NCBI GenBank assembly: GCA_021796175.1 | Contig: JAJYOM010000104.1 | Span: 1-5,856 of the forward strand | Direction of reading: 5' to 3' | Length of the DNA: 5,856 bases | Source: Thermoplasmata archaeon | GTDB taxonomy: Archaea > Thermoplasmatota > Thermoplasmata > Sysuiplasmatales > Sysuiplasmataceae | Shown: one piece after another, positions 1-5,378 of the stretch | Numbering within the stretch: position 1 is the first letter of the stretch | Layout: each line of letters opens with the position of its first letter | Made by a program: the position numbers and the translations under genes | Notes under the pieces: model-generated | Databases searched by the model: none | What the model saw: the letters and a program-made list of their open reading frames with translations, nothing else | Told to the model about the DNA's origin: nothing

Positions 1-115
1 ATACCTCTGACAGTCTGTTGAAGAGCCCGCCGACTCCGCCGTGGAAATCTATCTCCACTTCCCTGTTGCCTTTTGTTACAGCCTGCATTGCAGAGGAGAA
101 ATTCACTTTCACCAT
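1..115 (-). CDS. MoaD/ThiS/SAMP-type ubiquitin-like sulfur carrier, N-terminal part (partial)
   Basis: The 38 visible residues begin MVKVNFSSAMQAVTKGNREV and continue with a short acidic strand and a GG-V-GGLFNRLSEV segment. This pattern of beta strand, 'AxxxxTGxxEVEI' hairpin and 'G-T/V-xxLxxxLxxxY' helix is typical of MoaD/ThiS beta-grasp proteins. Family members carry sulfur as a C-terminal Gly-Gly thiocarboxylate (molybdopterin, thiamine, tRNA thiolation, some amino-acid pathways), and in archaea the SAMPs are also conjugated to proteins. The C-terminal tail lies outside the window, so the diagnostic GG cannot be checked. The ATG at 113-115 is supported by a strong Shine-Dalgarno (GAGGTG) 5 bases upstream. 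It starts only 9 bases after the threonine synthase stop, so the two are almost certainly co-transcribed and probably translationally coupled. Which sulfur pathway it serves is unknown. Confidence 0.72.
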   Translation of the reverse strand, partial: MVKVNFSSAMQAVTKGNREVEIDFHGGVGGLFNRLSEV

Positions 116-120
116 TGTAG

Positions 121-126
121 CACCTC
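121..126 (-). promoter_or_regulatory. Shine-Dalgarno for the sulfur carrier, overlapping the thrC stop codon
   Basis: Read on the minus strand, TGAGGTGCTACAATG contains GAGGTG, an exact match to the archaeal anti-Shine-Dalgarno complement, 5 bases before the ATG. Its GA belongs to the TGA stop of the upstream threonine synthase gene, so terminating ribosomes are placed on the next start site. This fixes the sulfur-carrier start. Confidence 0.75.
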
Positions 127-1387
127 ACTTAGCCTGGCCGAATATCTGCTCCACCTCTGGAAGCGTTGAACCAACTGCATGGCTTCGTATGCCCCTTGCA
201 AGATGTGACGGAACCTTAAGTCCGTTGCCGGTTATCAGGCAGACAACTGTCTCATCCGCAGCAACCGTCCCATCATCTATCTTTCTCCTGAGCGATGCAA
301 TGACTGTACCGCCTGCTGGTTCAGTGAATATGCCCTCGCTCCTAGCAAGCAGCAGCTGAGCTGCCACTATCTCATCGTCCTGCGGTGCGTCCGCGTAACC
401 GCCAGATTCACGTATGACACCTATTGCATCGCTGCCGGAAGCAGGGTCCCCGATTGCAAGTGATTCGGCGACTGTATGCGGCAGTTCAACGGGCCTGATG
501 TCATTGCCCGATGCAAATGATTCGGAAATTGGAGAGCAGCCCGCCGGCTGTGTGCCTGAAATCATACAGGTGCCATCACTCAGGCCGAATCTGCGAAATT
601 CCGAAATGCCCTTTCCGACTGCCGTCAGTAATGCGCCGGAGCCCATAGGGACTATAATCCTGTCCGGCTCCTGCCAGCCAAGCTGCTCCACCGACTCAAG
701 CGCCAGCGTTTTGGAGCCTTCGACATAATATGGGCGGAGGTTGATGTTGACAAAACCGATACTGTACCTGTCTGCAATCAGATTTGCCAGTCTGTTTGCC
801 GTGTCATATGTGCCGTTAACTTCGACTATGTTTGTACCATAAACATGCGCTGAGAGCACTTTGTTCAACTCGAGTCCCTGCGGTATGATGACGTAGCTTG
901 GAACGCCGTACTTAGCTGCTGCTGCTGCGGTCGCACCTGCAAGATTGCCTGTGGACGCGCATCCGACGCCTTTGAGACCGAGTTCTATTGCCTTCGGCAC
1001 GGATGTCGCCACCGGTCTGTCCTTGAATGAATATGTGGGATTGACAGTGTCATCCTTGACCAGTAGCCTCTTCACACCCAGCAGCTTCGCAAGGTTGCTG
1101 CACTCCCTGAGAGGCGTCATGCCGGGATTGAGGCCCCGCATACCCTCATCCCTGCTGACAGGCAGAAGTGGCCAGTATCTCCATATGCTTGAAGGACCGC
1201 GAGAGATCTTTTCCCTGGTAAGTGCATTTGACACACCCTCTTCATCATATCTTACCTCGACCGGTGCGAAGCACTCGTCGCATGCGCTCCTTATCGACAG
1301 TTCAAACCGTTTTCCGCACTCCTTGCAGTACAGACCTGATGCGAATGTCCTCCTGTCTTCAGTCCTCAGGTATGAATAGGAACTCAT
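125..1387 (-). CDS. thrC: Threonine synthase (PLP-dependent, fold type II)
   Basis: The 420-residue product should convert O-phospho-L-homoserine to L-threonine and phosphate in the cytoplasm, the last step of threonine synthesis. Residues 21-39 hold two CxxC pairs (CKEC, CDEC), the zinc-ribbon-like N-terminus seen in many archaeal threonine synthases. The PLP-binding lysine is K122 in NPTYSFKDRP; STGNLAG (145-151) and the glycine loop PMGSGALLT (247-255) bind the cofactor and its phosphate; EGSKTLALE (223-231) and TGNGLK (386-391) are family-typical. Length is normal for the family. The frame stays open for 58 codons further upstream, but the ATG at 1385-1387 is preferred because homology begins soon after it and a TATA-like box lies about 27 bases upstream, implying a leaderless or nearly leaderless mRNA. 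The methanogen cysteate synthase is a close relative and cannot be excluded by eye, but threonine synthase is more likely. Confidence 0.92.
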   Translation of the reverse strand: MSSYSYLRTEDRRTFASGLYCKECGKRFELSIRSACDECFAPVEVRYDEEGVSNALTREKISRGPSSIWRYWPLLPVSRDEGMRGLNPGMTPLRECSNLAKLLGVKRLLVKDDTVNPTYSFKDRPVATSVPKAIELGLKGVGCASTGNLAGATAAAAAKYGVPSYVIIPQGLELNKVLSAHVYGTNIVEVNGTYDTANRLANLIADRYSIGFVNINLRPYYVEGSKTLALESVEQLGWQEPDRIIVPMGSGALLTAVGKGISEFRRFGLSDGTCMISGTQPAGCSPISESFASGNDIRPVELPHTVAESLAIGDPASGSDAIGVIRESGGYADAPQDDEIVAAQLLLARSEGIFTEPAGGTVIASLRRKIDDGTVAADETVVCLITGNGLKVPSHLARGIRSHAVGSTLPEVEQIFGQAK

Positions 1388-1391
1388 TGCC

Positions 1392-1447
1392 GATACGATT
1401 ATTACCTGCAATAAAACCAATTTTGATACTAATATTCCGATACGAAT
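1392..1447. repeat. Three copies of a GATAC(G/T)A(A/T)T motif around the thrC promoter
   Basis: On the plus strand the motif occurs as GATACGATT (1392-1400), GATACTAAT (1425-1433) and GATACGAAT (1439-1447). The first and third share a longer core, CCGATACGA (1390-1398 and 1437-1445), whose starts are 47 bases apart. One copy lies between the TATA-like box and the thrC start, the other two just upstream of the box. This arrangement looks like operators for a DNA-binding regulator. The repeats are directly visible; the regulatory role is inferred. Confidence 0.45.
1410..1418 (-). promoter_or_regulatory. TATA-like box of the thrC promoter
   Basis: On the minus strand the sequence GGTTTTATT is centred about 27 bases before the thrC ATG, with A-rich sequence (CAAAATT) just upstream in the BRE position. 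In archaea the TATA box sits about 26 bases before the transcription start, so the mRNA should begin at or next to the ATG. No Shine-Dalgarno is seen before the ATG, which fits leaderless translation. Confidence 0.5.
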
Positions 1448-1565
1448 ACGGACCAGCGCGTAGACGTACACAACTGGACATGCGGGAAGCTGAGGACTTC
1501 TATGCGTTACAGTTTGAGCAGGCGGCCAGGTGGCCTGACATGTGTCTGCTGCATATTCCATTAGG

Positions 1566-1573
1566 AATTAATA
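1566..1573 (+). promoter_or_regulatory. TATA-like box of the HTH-CBS gene
   Basis: AATTAATA is centred about 26 bases before the ATG at 1596, the distance expected for a leaderless archaeal transcript. There is no Shine-Dalgarno in front of that ATG. This placement is one reason to prefer ATG 1596 over the GTG at 1587. Confidence 0.45.
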
Positions 1574-1595
1574 CTACCGTGGCATAGTGTGCGCG

Positions 1596-2159
1596 ATGCC
1601 CTTTCCGAGGATAGAGGAAATAAAGAAGATGAGGAAGCAGCTCGACATAACCCAGAGCGAGCTCGCACGCATGGCGAACGTGAGCCAGTCGACCATAGCG
1701 AAACTGGAGAGGAACAGCATATCAGCCAGCTACGAAATAGTTACAAGGGTGTTCGAGGCAATTGAGAACGAGGGCAGGATGCGAAAGATAAACAGGACTG
1801 CAAAAGATGTACTGCATTCGCCGATTGTCAGCGTCCTCAAGGACGCGACACTTGCTGAAGTTTCTGACCTCATGAAGAAGAGAGGATATTCACAGCTGCC
1901 GGTGATGAACCTGGATAATGTTGTTGGAAGTGTGTCGGATGAGACAATTCTGAACCAGCTCAGGCAGGGCTCAAGTCTCGATGAACTTTCAGACATAAGA
2001 GTGGAAAGCGTGATGAACGACGCCTATCCGGTAATACCTGAAAACACCGCGGTCGACATGATAGCAACGCTGCTCTCCGGCAGCCCGGCCGTCCTGGTTC
2101 AGAGAAAGGGGAAGATTTCAGGCATAATAACAAAGTCAGACCTGCTGAAGCTTATATAA
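1596..2159 (+). CDS. HTH (XRE-type) transcriptional regulator with two C-terminal CBS domains
   Basis: The 187-residue protein has a lambda-repressor-like helix-turn-helix at about residues 7-60 (IKKMRKQLDITQSELARMAN, then VSQSTIAKLERN), followed by two CBS motifs at about 71-122 (DVLHSPIVSV, GYSQLPVMN, VGSVSDETIL) and 136-187 (VESVMNDAYPVIPENTAVD, GKISGIITKSDLLKL). This is the architecture of the archaeal regulators grouped as COG3620. CBS pairs usually bind adenosyl ligands such as AMP, ATP or S-adenosylmethionine, so this is probably a ligand-responsive DNA-binding protein. An in-frame GTG at 1587 would add three residues; the ATG is preferred from promoter spacing and because it begins just before the conserved EEIKKMRK. 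It is divergent from thrC across a 208-base spacer with repeated motifs, so control of thrC and of itself is plausible but unproven. Confidence 0.88.
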   Translation: MPFPRIEEIKKMRKQLDITQSELARMANVSQSTIAKLERNSISASYEIVTRVFEAIENEGRMRKINRTAKDVLHSPIVSVLKDATLAEVSDLMKKRGYSQLPVMNLDNVVGSVSDETILNQLRQGSSLDELSDIRVESVMNDAYPVIPENTAVDMIATLLSGSPAVLVQRKGKISGIITKSDLLKLI

Positions 2160-2169
2160 AAAGGAAATG
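2150..2169 (-). terminator. Possible T-rich terminator for the glutamate dehydrogenase transcript
   Basis: Read on the minus strand, the sequence past the gdhA stop runs into CATTTCCTTTTTATATAAG, a T-rich tract of the kind that terminates archaeal transcription. It lies about 55 bases past the gene end and overlaps the stop of the convergent HTH-CBS gene. The assignment rests on composition only. Confidence 0.3.
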
Positions 2170-2208
2170 TAAGTGATTTTGGAAAGGGATTAGACAGCTG
2201 TTTCCATG

Positions 2209-2223
2209 CTGAGCAACGCTCAG
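2209..2223. other. Short perfect hairpin over the gdhA stop codon
   Basis: CTGAGC-AAC-GCTCAG is a perfect 6-base inverted repeat with a 3-base loop. It contains the glutamate dehydrogenase stop codon (2220-2222, minus strand) and lies between two convergent genes. It may help end or protect one of the transcripts, but no T-run follows it directly, so it is not a classical intrinsic terminator. Confidence 0.35.
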
Positions 2224-3479
2224 GGCCAGAGACCCCTTATCTTGTGTGCGTCCACAACCTTCTTGACAGCATACACATAAGCGGCTGTTCTCATGTCTAT
2301 GTTCTCCTTCTTTGCAATCGGTAGTATGTCGTTGTATGCCCTTGTCATGACAGTTTCGAGCCTGCTGTTGACTTCCTCCAGTGACCAGAAGAAGCTCTGG
2401 ATGTCCTGAACCCATTCGAAGTAGCTGACGGTGACACCGCCCGCATTGGCCAGTATGTCAGGCAGAAGCATGACTTCATTCTTGTGCAGTATCTCGTCGG
2501 CCTTCGGCGTGGTGGGTCCATTTGCCTCCTCCACAACCATCTTCGCCTTCACCGAAGATGCGTTCTTCTCAGTAATCTGGTTCTCGAGTGCGGCCGGGAC
2601 GAGCATGTCGACGTCCAGCTGGAGCAACTCTTCATTTGATATGGCCCTGCTTCCCGTGAAGTCGACAACTGAACCTGTCTTTGTCTTGTAGTCCAGCAGC
2701 TTATGGATATCCAGCCCGCTCTTGTTGTAGATGCCGCCCTTGCTGTCACTCACTGCAACCACCTTTGAGCCGAGTTCGTCACTGAAAAGCCTTGCACCTA
2801 TTGAACCGGCATTGCCGAATCCCTGAACTGCGACAGTTGCCTTCTTCATGTCTATTCCCTGAGTCTTTGCTGCCGCTCTTGCCACATACATCGCGCCTCT
2901 GGCAGTGGCCTCATTCCTTCCCTCGGAACCACCGATGCTGAGCGGTTTCCCTGTCACAACCCCCGGTACAGAATAACCCTTTATCATGCTGAATGTGTCC
3001 ATCATCCACGCCATTGTCTGCGAGTCGGTGTAAACATCCGGGGCGGGTATGTCCTTTTCCGGGCCTATAATGATTGAAATTTCAGATGTGTATCTCCTCG
3101 TCAGCCTCTCGAGTTCGTCATGGCTGAGCTTCTTCGGATCCACAATTACTCCGCCCTTCGCACCGCCATACGGGAGGTTCATGACCGATGTCTTCCATGT
3201 CATCCATGCGGCCAGTGCCCTCACTTCATTGAGTGTTACCTTCGGGTGGTAACGGACGCCGCCCTTGCATGGTCCCCTTGAATAGTTGTATTGCACACGG
3301 TATCCGGTGAAGACCCTCACCGTTCCGTCGTCCATCCTAACCGGGAAGTTGACAGTCAGCTCCCTCTTCGGCTTTGACAGGATATCAACCATTCCACTAT
3401 CCAGTTTCAATATCTCCGCAGATTTTCTCACCTGGGCAACCGCAATTTCGAACTGATCCAAGTTTTCAGGCATAGACAT
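2220..3479 (-). CDS. gdhA: Glutamate dehydrogenase (NAD(P)+-dependent)
   Basis: The 419-residue enzyme interconverts glutamate and 2-oxoglutarate plus ammonia in the cytoplasm. All landmarks are present: GPCKGGVRYHP (69-79, substrate lysine K72), WKTSVMNLPYGGAKGG (95-110, catalytic lysine K108), PAPDVYTD (145-152, catalytic D148), the GKPLSIGGSEGR loop (177-188), the Rossmann glycine motif VQGFGNAGSIGA (218-229), then VAVSDSKGGIYN, LVPAALENQI, VVEEANGPTTP and LPDILANAGGVTVSYFEW. Length matches archaeal hexameric enzymes. Coenzyme preference cannot be decided by eye. Two nearby ATGs are possible, at 3477-3479 and 3471-3473; the first is annotated because GGAAG lies just before it. The frame stays open to 3617, but that extension has no homology character and covers the promoter. 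The gene is convergent with the HTH-CBS gene and divergent from htpX. Confidence 0.95.
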   Translation of the reverse strand: MSMPENLDQFEIAVAQVRKSAEILKLDSGMVDILSKPKRELTVNFPVRMDDGTVRVFTGYRVQYNYSRGPCKGGVRYHPKVTLNEVRALAAWMTWKTSVMNLPYGGAKGGVIVDPKKLSHDELERLTRRYTSEISIIIGPEKDIPAPDVYTDSQTMAWMMDTFSMIKGYSVPGVVTGKPLSIGGSEGRNEATARGAMYVARAAAKTQGIDMKKATVAVQGFGNAGSIGARLFSDELGSKVVAVSDSKGGIYNKSGLDIHKLLDYKTKTGSVVDFTGSRAISNEELLQLDVDMLVPAALENQITEKNASSVKAKMVVEEANGPTTPKADEILHKNEVMLLPDILANAGGVTVSYFEWVQDIQSFFWSLEEVNSRLETVMTRAYNDILPIAKKENIDMRTAAYVYAVKKVVDAHKIRGLWP

Positions 3480-3499
3480 ACTTCCTTGTTCTATCGATT

Positions 3500-3524
3500 C
3501 AGCCCGACAAATCCATTCGGGCTG
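3500..3524. promoter_or_regulatory. Inverted repeat in the gdhA promoter, candidate operator
   Basis: CAGCCCGA (3500-3507) and TCGGGCTG (3517-3524) form a perfect 8-base inverted repeat separated by 9 bases. It lies immediately downstream of the TATA-like box and covers the predicted transcription start, a position where bound repressors typically block archaeal transcription. If transcription starts nearer the TATA box it could instead form an RNA hairpin in the leader. The binding protein is not identifiable. Confidence 0.5.
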
Positions 3525-3533
3525 CTTAAATAT
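3525..3533 (-). promoter_or_regulatory. TATA-like box of the gdhA promoter
   Basis: On the minus strand ATATTTAAG lies about 50 bases before the gdhA ATG. A start about 26 bases downstream would give a leader of roughly 24 bases carrying the weak Shine-Dalgarno AAGGAAG just before the ATG. Unlike thrC, this gene therefore seems to have a short leader. Confidence 0.5.
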
Positions 3534-3653
3534 CGAAGGTGTAATATTTGAACTAAACTGAGTGAAACTTGAACGTAGTAGAAACCATATCATGGCGAAC
3601 GATGTGAATCTTTGCAAAATGCCGCATTTCTCCGAATATCATTAGTCAACATA

Positions 3654-3661
3654 TTGATATA
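3654..3661 (+). promoter_or_regulatory. TATA-like box of the htpX promoter
   Basis: TTGATATA lies about 47 bases before the htpX start. Transcription about 26 bases downstream would give a leader of about 20 bases with an AGGGGCGAT Shine-Dalgarno-like sequence (3693-3701). The 225-base spacer shared with gdhA holds no other recognisable gene. Confidence 0.4.
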
Positions 3662-3692
3662 GTCGATAATTGTAAATCCGATCTGCGGGAAA

Positions 3693-3701
3693 AGGGGCGA
3701 T
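3693..3701 (+). promoter_or_regulatory. Shine-Dalgarno-like site of htpX
   Basis: AGGGGCGAT, three bases before the ATG, resembles the consensus GGAGGTGAT with two or three mismatches. It supports the ATG at 3705. Confidence 0.4.
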
Positions 3702-3704
3702 AAT

Positions 3705-4631
3705 ATGGGACCCAGAACTGGTGTAGCAGTCCTGTTCACGATTCTGACATTGCTCTTCGTCGTGATAGGCTCTGCAGTCGGCTATTTCTTCTACGGTAGC
3801 CCGATAGCCGGCGCCATCATATTCCTCGTAATATCTGCCGTGTTCAATCTGATATCATACTTCTTCGCAGGCAAGCTTGTCCTCAGGGCAAACAGGGCTA
3901 GGCTGGTAACAGAGGCTGAGCAGCCAAAGCTTTATTCTATAGTCAGGGAGGTGTCATCTTCGTTCGGCCAGCCAATGCCGAAGGTTGCTGTTTCAGACGT
4001 TGCTACACCCAACGCATTTGCAACCGGCAGGAATCCGAAGAATGCCATTGTCTGCGCCACACGCGGCATACTCCAGATTCTGGATGACAGCGAGCTAAGG
4101 GGAGTCATAGCACATGAGATGGCGCACGTAAAGGACCGGGACATACTGGTAATGAGCATTGCGGCAACTATAGCCGGTGCGATTTCATGGGCTGCAAATT
4201 CGCTTATCTTCGCATCAATATTCGGCGGAGGAAGGAACAACAATTCCGGGTTCATTGGTCTAATCCTGATGGCAGTCACTGTGCCTATTGCGGCAATGAT
4301 GCTGCAGCTCGCTATCTCGAGGAGGAGGGAATCGGAGGCCGACATTGTCGGTGCAAGGACAATCGGTGACCCGCTGTCGCTTGCTTCTGCGCTGCGGAAG
4401 CTTGAGACCGCCAACGTCAGGTCTCCGATAAGAACGAGTCCGGCCTCTTCATCACTCTACATTGTCAATCCAGGCAGGAAGGGAAGCATGCTGATGAGAC
4501 TGATGTCAACGCATCCGCCCATTGAGGTGAGGATCGAGAAACTGCAGAAGCTCGCCCTCGACATGGGTTTCTGGTCACCCGGTGCCCAGGGGACGGCGGC
4601 TGGACAGAGGGCCGCTTATGCCAGGCGCTGA
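3705..4631 (+). CDS. htpX: HtpX-like M48 membrane zinc metalloprotease
   Basis: This 308-residue protein belongs to peptidase family M48B, which degrades misfolded membrane proteins, with the active site facing the cytoplasm. Two hydrophobic segments near the N-terminus (about 7-29 and 33-56) are membrane helices. The zinc motif HEMAH is at 137-141 (ligands H137 and H141, catalytic E138) in RGVIAHEMAHVKDRDIL. Two further hydrophobic stretches follow (about 148-173 and 182-204), then SRRRESEAD with the third zinc ligand, probably E209. STHPPIEVRIEKL (268-280) is the usual C-terminal signature. Nothing is missing and the length is typical. Its last 16 bases overlap the 3' end of the convergent methyltransferase gene, so there is no room for a separate terminator. 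Control, perhaps by heat or membrane stress, cannot be read from the sequence. Confidence 0.93.
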   Translation: MGPRTGVAVLFTILTLLFVVIGSAVGYFFYGSPIAGAIIFLVISAVFNLISYFFAGKLVLRANRARLVTEAEQPKLYSIVREVSSSFGQPMPKVAVSDVATPNAFATGRNPKNAIVCATRGILQILDDSELRGVIAHEMAHVKDRDILVMSIAATIAGAISWAANSLIFASIFGGGRNNNSGFIGLILMAVTVPIAAMMLQLAISRRRESEADIVGARTIGDPLSLASALRKLETANVRSPIRTSPASSSLYIVNPGRKGSMLMRLMSTHPPIEVRIEKLQKLALDMGFWSPGAQGTAAGQRAAYARR

Positions 4632-5209
4632 GAATTCGACTGCCTGATTATATCCACCAGACCCGGCGTCATTAGCACTTTACCATCCACAATAGGATAG
4701 CCGTACGGCAGAAGTGTGCTGTGCATATCGTCCCACATGAGCTCCACTTCACTTGTGATGTCCAGCTCGGATAATGCCGCACCAAGGAATATTGCCCTGG
4801 CAACAAACACGGCACTGTCGATTGTCAGCTGTATGCTGCCCATGTTCCTGAAAAGATTGGCTGAAGGATCGAACCTTTTCGTAATGAGTTCCCGGGTCCT
4901 GCCTTTGGGCCTGTCGTAGCCGAGTATTCCGCCGACGACGATATAGTCCGCATTCTCAAAGTCTCCCGGCTTCAGCTCCACCTGAGACTGGTGGTCGAGG
5001 ATAATGCATCTCTTTCCACCCGTGTATTCCAGCACATCCTCCTTCACAGGTGTTCCGGCTGACTGCAGCAGTCCTGTCATTTCCCTGTCTCTGACATTTG
5101 TGAATAAGGTGCCGGGCCAGATTGAGCCCGAATGCGAATATTCAGCCATCAGCCAGTCAGAGATGTGTTCCTCCCTGTTCTCGATTATCAGCTTCGTATC
5201 ACTGCCCAT
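4616..5209 (-). CDS. SPOUT-family methyltransferase, Sfm1-like (PF04252, former DUF431)
   Basis: The 197-residue protein resembles yeast Sfm1 from memory of that family: IIENREEHISDWLMAEYSHS near the N-terminus (8-27), CIILDHQSQVELKPGDFENA (68-87), then YIVVGGILGYDRPKGRTREL (89-108) and GSIQLTIDSAVFVARAI (124-140), which form the S-adenosylmethionine-binding trefoil knot. Yeast Sfm1 methylates an arginine of ribosomal protein Rps3; the archaeal members are often called RNA methyltransferases, so the substrate here is open. The ATG at 5207-5209 is followed at once by the conserved IIExxE strand; an AGGTG lies 7 bases upstream (5217-5221). The gene is convergent with htpX and overlaps it by 16 bases, and seems to be transcribed alone. 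Family placement is fairly secure; the target is inference. Confidence 0.82.
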   Translation of the reverse strand: MGSDTKLIIENREEHISDWLMAEYSHSGSIWPGTLFTNVRDREMTGLLQSAGTPVKEDVLEYTGGKRCIILDHQSQVELKPGDFENADYIVVGGILGYDRPKGRTRELITKRFDPSANLFRNMGSIQLTIDSAVFVARAIFLGAALSELDITSEVELMWDDMHSTLLPYGYPIVDGKVLMTPGLVDIIRQSNSQRLA

Positions 5210-5216
5210 ATTCTCA

Positions 5217-5243
5217 CACCTGCACTCTGTTGCCTGCTTTATG
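5217..5243 (-). promoter_or_regulatory. Start signals of the Sfm1-like gene (AGGTG and a weak TATA-like CATAAAG)
   Basis: On the minus strand AGGTG (5217-5221) is a reasonable Shine-Dalgarno for the ATG at 5209. A weak TATA-like CATAAAG (5237-5243) is centred about 31 bases before the ATG. Both cannot work fully together, because a transcript from that box would begin at or just after the AGGTG. The true promoter may lie further upstream. Confidence 0.25.
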
Positions 5244-5251
5244 CCATGCTG

Positions 5252-5285
5252 CCTCCCCTGCGCCTGTTACGGGCTGCCGTGGAGG
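5252..5285. other. GC-rich stretch with nested inverted repeats in the intergenic spacer
   Basis: CCTCC (5252-5256) can pair with GGAGG (5281-5285), and inside it GCCTG (5262-5266) can pair with CGGGC (5270-5274), with one G-U pair and a TTA loop. A run of six G follows. It stands out from the AT-richer spacer, but no known RNA family is recognised; it may be chance or leader structure of the minus-strand gene. Confidence 0.2.
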
Positions 5286-5341
5286 GGGGCGGCTGGACCC
5301 TGTCTGTTAGATTATCAAGTGTGATCACTACTGTAAAAAGG

Positions 5342-5349
5342 TTATTAAT
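5342..5349 (+). promoter_or_regulatory. TATA-like box of the KaiC-like gene
   Basis: TTATTAAT, preceded by the purine-rich GTAAAAAGG, is centred about 33 bases before the ATG at 5379. A start about 26 bases downstream gives a leader of only some 7 bases, in line with the absence of a Shine-Dalgarno. A palindrome, GTGATCAC (5321-5328), lies just upstream. Confidence 0.45.
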
Positions 5350-5378
5350 TGCCCTGACCGTCAAACACGCTGATACCA

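Noticed and set aside
945..1379. Open plus-strand frame opposite the thrC start region
   Set aside because: It is antisense to a well-supported gene, has no recognisable motifs or start signals, and its composition is that of a reverse frame.
1388..1561. A 58-codon in-frame N-terminal extension of threonine synthase starting at 1561
   Set aside because: The extension has no family resemblance, covers the thrC promoter and its repeats, and would give an abnormally long protein; the ATG at 1387 fits family length and promoter spacing.
1502..1564. A 20-codon plus-strand reading frame in the thrC/HTH-CBS spacer
   Set aside because: It has no Shine-Dalgarno, no conserved character, and lies in a probable regulatory spacer; chance is the simplest explanation.
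3480..3617. A 46-codon extension of glutamate dehydrogenase from an ATG at 3617
   Set aside because: It covers the TATA-like box and inverted repeat, has no family similarity, and the annotated start gives the normal archaeal length with a Shine-Dalgarno.
3932..4414. 160-codon minus-strand frame opposite htpX
   Set aside because: It lies entirely within htpX, and its sequence is the antisense of the zinc-motif region; no motif or start signal supports it.
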